From contig JAFRJC010000079.1 in assembly GCA_017432445.1 (NCBI GenBank), positions 1-64,000 of the forward strand: DNA of 64,000 bases. The letters are read 5' to 3'. This document shows positions 63,701 to 64,000 of this stretch, piece after piece; within the stretch, counting starts at the first letter, position 1; every line of letters begins with the position of its first letter. A program made the position numbers and the translations under genes. Under the pieces are notes generated by a model, which saw nothing but the letters and a program-made list of their open reading frames with translations, was not told the origin of the DNA and did not search any database. The DNA comes from Eggerthellaceae bacterium (GTDB lineage Bacteria > Actinomycetota > Coriobacteriia > Coriobacteriales > Eggerthellaceae).

Positions 63701-64000
63701 GGCATCGCCCTTGCCGACCATGAAGCCGCCGCGCTGCACCGTCTCGCCGAACTCGTTTTCGGGGACGAGCTCGAAGGTGGCGATCGACTGGTCGCACATG
63801 TCGGCCGTCACCCTGAAGGAGTGGGTGCGCGTGTCGGGCAGGTAGCCCTCGGGCGCCTTGGTCTCCTTCACGGTTATGTCGCCGAGCGGGATGCCCTCGA
63901 ACACGATCTGCGCGTTTGCCGACGTCCCCTTGACGGTCTTGCTCTCGCCGGCGTAGCGGTACGTCACGGCGTACTCGGCGCCGTCGAGCGACGCGTCGCC
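60719..64000 (-). CDS. Sortase-anchored VaFE-repeat adhesin (partial, N-terminus outside window)
   Basis: The open frame continues past the right edge, so the N-terminus is missing. From the right there are three SpaA/CnaB-type domains (a GDASLDGAEYAVTY start; KETKAPEGYL; VETKAPEGYL; VAETGTNESYL). Four VaFE repeats of about 125 residues follow, beginning near 62455, 62081, 61703 and 61316 and marked by ADGDH and VAFESL. Then come a Pro-rich spacer, LPKTG (about 60899-60913), a hydrophobic segment and a tail with charged residues. These form isopeptide or ester cross-links, and sortase fixes the protein to the wall. It is probably a pilin or adhesin for gut surfaces. Confidence 0.92.
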   Translation of the reverse strand, partial: GDASLDGAEYAVTYRYAGESKTVKGTSANAQIVFEGIPLGDITVKETKAPEGYLPDTRTHSFRVTADMCDQSIATFELVPENEFGETVQRGGFMVGKGDAEEYEHEDGTYWNYAQGDATFEGAEFTVYNRSEAEVWVDRNGDGDCAANEMYAPDDEIMTVPTTYNAALDAWVASTGARALPYGTYEVVETKAPEGYLHEGTLSRTIEIREDGQFDQLVAADGILNEVIRGGVMVRKDDRELKESEALGGANHSELGVDGYLGASLCGIEFTITNRSEHGVMVAGEYYGPDAIIMRIYTAWNEEQQAYTAQTPSDALPYGTYEVAETGTNESYLLSDGEPRTFLIRTDGDVVRKSHDNKNLTWRDQVVRHDMHLQKKGEVGDKKLAYVPFLITNVTTGEAHVAVTDRNGMLNTSAGWRAHSANTNANDALIGREAIASADIVEDAGIWFGLGEHGTTAGADDSLGALPYGEYTIQEMRCEANEGYCLWSDSFNVSRDTTATEFDVDLGTVDDEPLPEIATTAADADDGDHAATADDTVVLNDVVEYANLVPGKEYTLTGTLMDKQTEEPVLSGGEPVTASTTFKPISPYGTVNVTFEFDAEGFAGHDVVAFESLSLDGTELAAHADIDDEGQTVTLTPPPAIGTTACDAADGDHEVAASDKAIVQDQVRYENLTPKKRYQLVGTLMDRETGEPVQGESGTATCVLWFNAKEASGTVTVGFTVDATELAGHALVCFEELYSDGELVAEHADIDDEGQTVEVVPPEPEIGTTATDAADGDHEAVAGKTVKVDDAVAYENLTPGEEYRLVGTLIDKETARPLESGGKEVTAEASFTPEEPSGTAVVSFEFDGSALSSHGLVAYEYLYDGDGVEVAKHVDPSDEGQTVAIVPPEEKPVPKLSTQAVDAADGDHEIAAGEAEIVDEVMYEGLTPGENYTVTGTLMDKETGKPVQSGGKDVTTTVAFTPEKASGSVKVTFKVDAGNLAGKTLVAFESLSLGGEEIATHADIGSAEQSVTVANPPEETPLGPIPGLPLPKTGDTMQWVPIACFAAAAACLATIALLARRRGMKREGDGLDPGCEEDDEDEEEPYWQDVRWE

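Overview
The window is GC-rich bacterial DNA, most likely from a gut Coriobacteriia, probably Eggerthellaceae. This is inferred from the molybdenum-enzyme operon with a PucR-type regulator, the VaFE/LPXTG adhesin, the WYL regulators and the codon use. It is not proved by a ribosomal or housekeeping marker, because none is present. Almost everything here is accessory DNA. It looks like integrative elements stacked at the 3' end of a tRNA-Asn gene: two exact 45-bp copies of that 3' end lie at 182-226 and 6471-6515.

Region 1 (227-6470) is a 6.2 kb island between the two copies. It holds a cytoplasmic-type molybdopterin oxidoreductase, a short two-cluster ferredoxin subunit, a CrtC/AttH lipocalin-fold protein and a divergent PucR-type activator. 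Region 2 starts at 6471 with the second copy, rows of short direct repeats that look like integrase arm sites, and a tyrosine integrase (6723-7985). Its end is probably beyond the window or unmarked. A relaxosome protein, a relaxase and an oriT-like palindrome at 51.0-52.9 kb suggest that it is mobilizable.

The cargo is largely defence-like. First comes an orphan CARF-HEPN RNase (8.2-10.2 kb). Next is a long minus-strand operon (24982 to 10232) with two vWA proteins, a PP2C phosphatase, a Ser/Thr kinase, a superfamily 1 helicase broken by an in-frame amber codon, a HEPN-like protein, a coiled-coil McrB-like AAA+ ATPase and a DUF2357-type protein, with a WYL regulator reading away from it. This is a TerY-P phosphorylation triad joined to a McrB-like DNA- or RNA-attack module, and it is the best candidate for an undescribed system. 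From 26.5 to 38.1 kb there are small accessory genes, including a seven-gene operon (J-domain-like, HIRAN, Sel1, two unknowns, macro domain, SGNH), a second WYL regulator, an ATPase and a TPR protein. From 38.1 to 50.9 kb there is a restriction cluster: DUF6998 protein, C5 methyltransferase, MspI-like endonuclease, Mrr-DEAD helicase and MORC-like GHKL ATPase. Beside it lies a protein combining two RNA-polymerase alpha-CTD-like domains with a sigma region-4-like helix-turn-helix.

The right end (53.5-64 kb) has an EcsC-like SHOCT protein, a zinc-ribbon membrane protein, an amidoligase overlapping a class II glutamine amidotransferase, a GyrI-like protein, a GNAT, an EF-hand peptide coupled to a metallo-beta-lactamase-fold hydrolase, and the C-terminal part of a large sortase-anchored VaFE adhesin that runs off the edge.

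Two pairs of duplicated leaders (27.3/55.3 kb and 34.0/37.0 kb) tie otherwise unrelated genes together. No CRISPR array, rRNA or complete tRNA was seen.
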